This document shows, one piece after another, positions 4,623 through 5,603 of a stretch of DNA of 5,603 nucleotides. Within the stretch, counting starts at the first letter, position 1. Each line of letters begins with the position of its first letter. The DNA comes from Gemmatimonadota bacterium. Its GTDB lineage: Bacteria; Gemmatimonadota; Gemmatimonadetes; Longimicrobiales; UBA6960. The notes under the pieces are model-generated. The model saw only the letters and a list, made by a program, of their open reading frames with translations. It made no database searches and was not told where the DNA came from. The stretch spans positions 1 through 5,603 of the forward strand of contig JADFLD010000162.1 of the NCBI GenBank assembly GCA_022564535.1, written 5' to 3'. A program made the translations under genes and the position numbers.

Positions 4623-5603
4623 AACAGCTCCTTCTGTTTGCCACGATCGCGTGCGTAGCGTGCGCGCCCCAGGACCCAGAGGTCGCGAGTTGGGAGGCGC
4701 GAGCCGCCAGCATCACGATTACGCGAGACGATTGGGGCATCGCCCACGTACACGGCCCGACGGACGCCGATGCGGTTTTCGGCATGATCTACGCTCAGGC
4801 CGAGGACGACTTCCATCGAATCGAAGTGAACTTCCTCAACTCTCAGGGGCGTCTCGCCGAGGCCGAGGGTGAGGAGGAGATCTGGCGCGATCTTCGGATG
4901 AAGCTCTTCATCGACCCCGCCGACATGCGGGAGATGTATGCCGAGAGTCCACAGTGGCTGAGAGATCTGATGGACGGGTGGGCCGACGGGCTGAACTACT
5001 ATCTGCACACTCACCCCGAGGTCACCCCCAGGGTGTTGACCCGCTTCGAGCCGTGGATGGCCCTCACGTTCAGTGAGGGAAGTATCGGTGGCGACATCGA
5101 ACGGGTGAACCTCACCCAGCTCCGGGCTTTCTACGACAACGGCCCCGACGGAATGGCGATGGCGGAGGTCGTGCTCCCAGTGGCGGCCGACAGCTGGGTG
5201 GAGCCGACCGGGTCGAACGGCTTTGCGATCGCCCCCTCGAACAGCGCCACAGGCAACGCCCTCCTTCTCATCAACCCGCACACGTCGTTCTTTTTCCGCT
5301 CCGAGCTCCAGATGTCCAGCGACGAGGGACTGGACGCGTACGGTGCCGTCACGTGGGGTCAGTTCTTCATCTACCAGGGCTTCAACGAGGATGCCGGGTG
5401 GATGCACACGTCGAGCGGGGTGGACAACATCGACGAGTACCTCGAGACCGTGGTCGCGCGGGACGGGCGGTTCGTCTACATGTACGACGGTGAGGAGCGG
5501 CCTGTCATCTCGGAGCAGATCACCGTTCCCTACAGGACCGATTCCGGGATGGCGGAGCGCCACTTCACGGTCTACCGCACCCATCACGGCCCTGTGGTTC
5601 GAA
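4619..5603 (+). CDS. Penicillin-acylase-family Ntn hydrolase, N-terminal 328 residues (partial)
   Basis: The gene runs off the right edge; members are usually 700-850 residues. An N-terminal signal (MKQLLLFATIACVACAPQ) suggests export, possibly as a lipoprotein via Cys15, although the lipobox is imperfect. The alpha-subunit part carries ITRDDWGIAHVHGPTDADA (32-50) and GMIYAQAEDDFHRIE (55-69). Autocatalytic cleavage is expected between Gly198 and Ser199 in PTGSNGFAI. Ser199 would become the N-terminal nucleophile of the beta subunit, and His221 in INPHTSF sits at beta position 23, as in classical penicillin G acylase. Further family marks are GWMHTSSGVDNIDEY (260-274) and YRTHHGPVV (319-327). 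The oxyanion Asn lies beyond the window. Such enzymes hydrolyse amide bonds of acyl compounds in the periplasm (N-acyl-homoserine lactones, cyclic lipopeptides, beta-lactams); the substrate cannot be told from this part. It is divergent from the DinB operon, and the start lacks a good Shine-Dalgarno. Confidence 0.93.
   Translation, partial: MKQLLLFATIACVACAPQDPEVASWEARAASITITRDDWGIAHVHGPTDADAVFGMIYAQAEDDFHRIEVNFLNSQGRLAEAEGEEEIWRDLRMKLFIDPADMREMYAESPQWLRDLMDGWADGLNYYLHTHPEVTPRVLTRFEPWMALTFSEGSIGGDIERVNLTQLRAFYDNGPDGMAMAEVVLPVAADSWVEPTGSNGFAIAPSNSATGNALLLINPHTSFFFRSELQMSSDEGLDAYGAVTWGQFFIYQGFNEDAGWMHTSSGVDNIDEYLETVVARDGRFVYMYDGEERPVISEQITVPYRTDSGMAERHFTVYRTHHGPVVR

Noticed and set aside
4507..4785. 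Extension of the DinB-like protein upstream of 4506
   Set aside because: The extra 93 residues are antisense to the acylase start and show no DUF1572 similarity. ATG 4506 gives the normal family length.
4550..5587. 345-residue open frame on the minus strand across the acylase
   Set aside because: It is antisense to a frame with clear Ntn-hydrolase motifs. Its translation has no recognisable family and is His/Val/Gly-rich as expected from the complementary strand of high-GC coding DNA.

Overview
The window is high-GC bacterial DNA, densely coding and fully explained by six genes with three short intergenic gaps of about 112-116 bp. The gene mix is a large secreted BNR/VPS10-type propeller protein, a lipoprotein-type PQQ sugar dehydrogenase, a DUF1572/DinB-like protein, a four-helix class III cyclase and a periplasmic penicillin-acylase-type Ntn hydrolase. 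I infer a Gram-negative environmental lineage such as Gemmatimonadota or Acidobacteriota. There is no rRNA or marker gene to settle this. I see no tRNA, rRNA, CRISPR array, insertion sequence or phage gene.

Layout: positions 1-1252 (minus) hold the N-terminal 417 residues of a secreted BNR-repeat propeller protein whose gene runs off the left edge. Positions 1253-1368 are a divergent control region with a strong nested GC hairpin. Positions 1369-2568 (plus) encode a PQQ-dependent sugar dehydrogenase (GSDH family) whose start region looks disturbed. Positions 2569-2682 are a convergent gap with two GC-rich hairpins. Positions 4506-2683 (minus) form a tightly overlapping three-gene operon: DUF1572/DinB-like protein, then a 91-residue DUF397-like small protein, then a membrane class III nucleotide cyclase. 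Positions 4507-4618 are a second divergent control region in which possible -10 boxes of both strands coincide. Positions 4619-5603 (plus) hold the first 328 residues of a penicillin-acylase-type Ntn hydrolase that runs off the right edge.

The three exported proteins (propeller, sugar dehydrogenase, acylase) would act in the periplasm or at the cell surface on sugars, glycans or amides. The operon between them looks like a small signalling unit, because the cyclase is translationally coupled to a possible regulator-type small protein. The best candidates for something undescribed are this DUF397-like/cyclase coupling and the noncanonical substrate-selecting residues of the cyclase. The out-of-frame ATG behind a perfect Shine-Dalgarno in the sugar dehydrogenase is the clearest anomaly, and may be a real mutation or a sequencing error.
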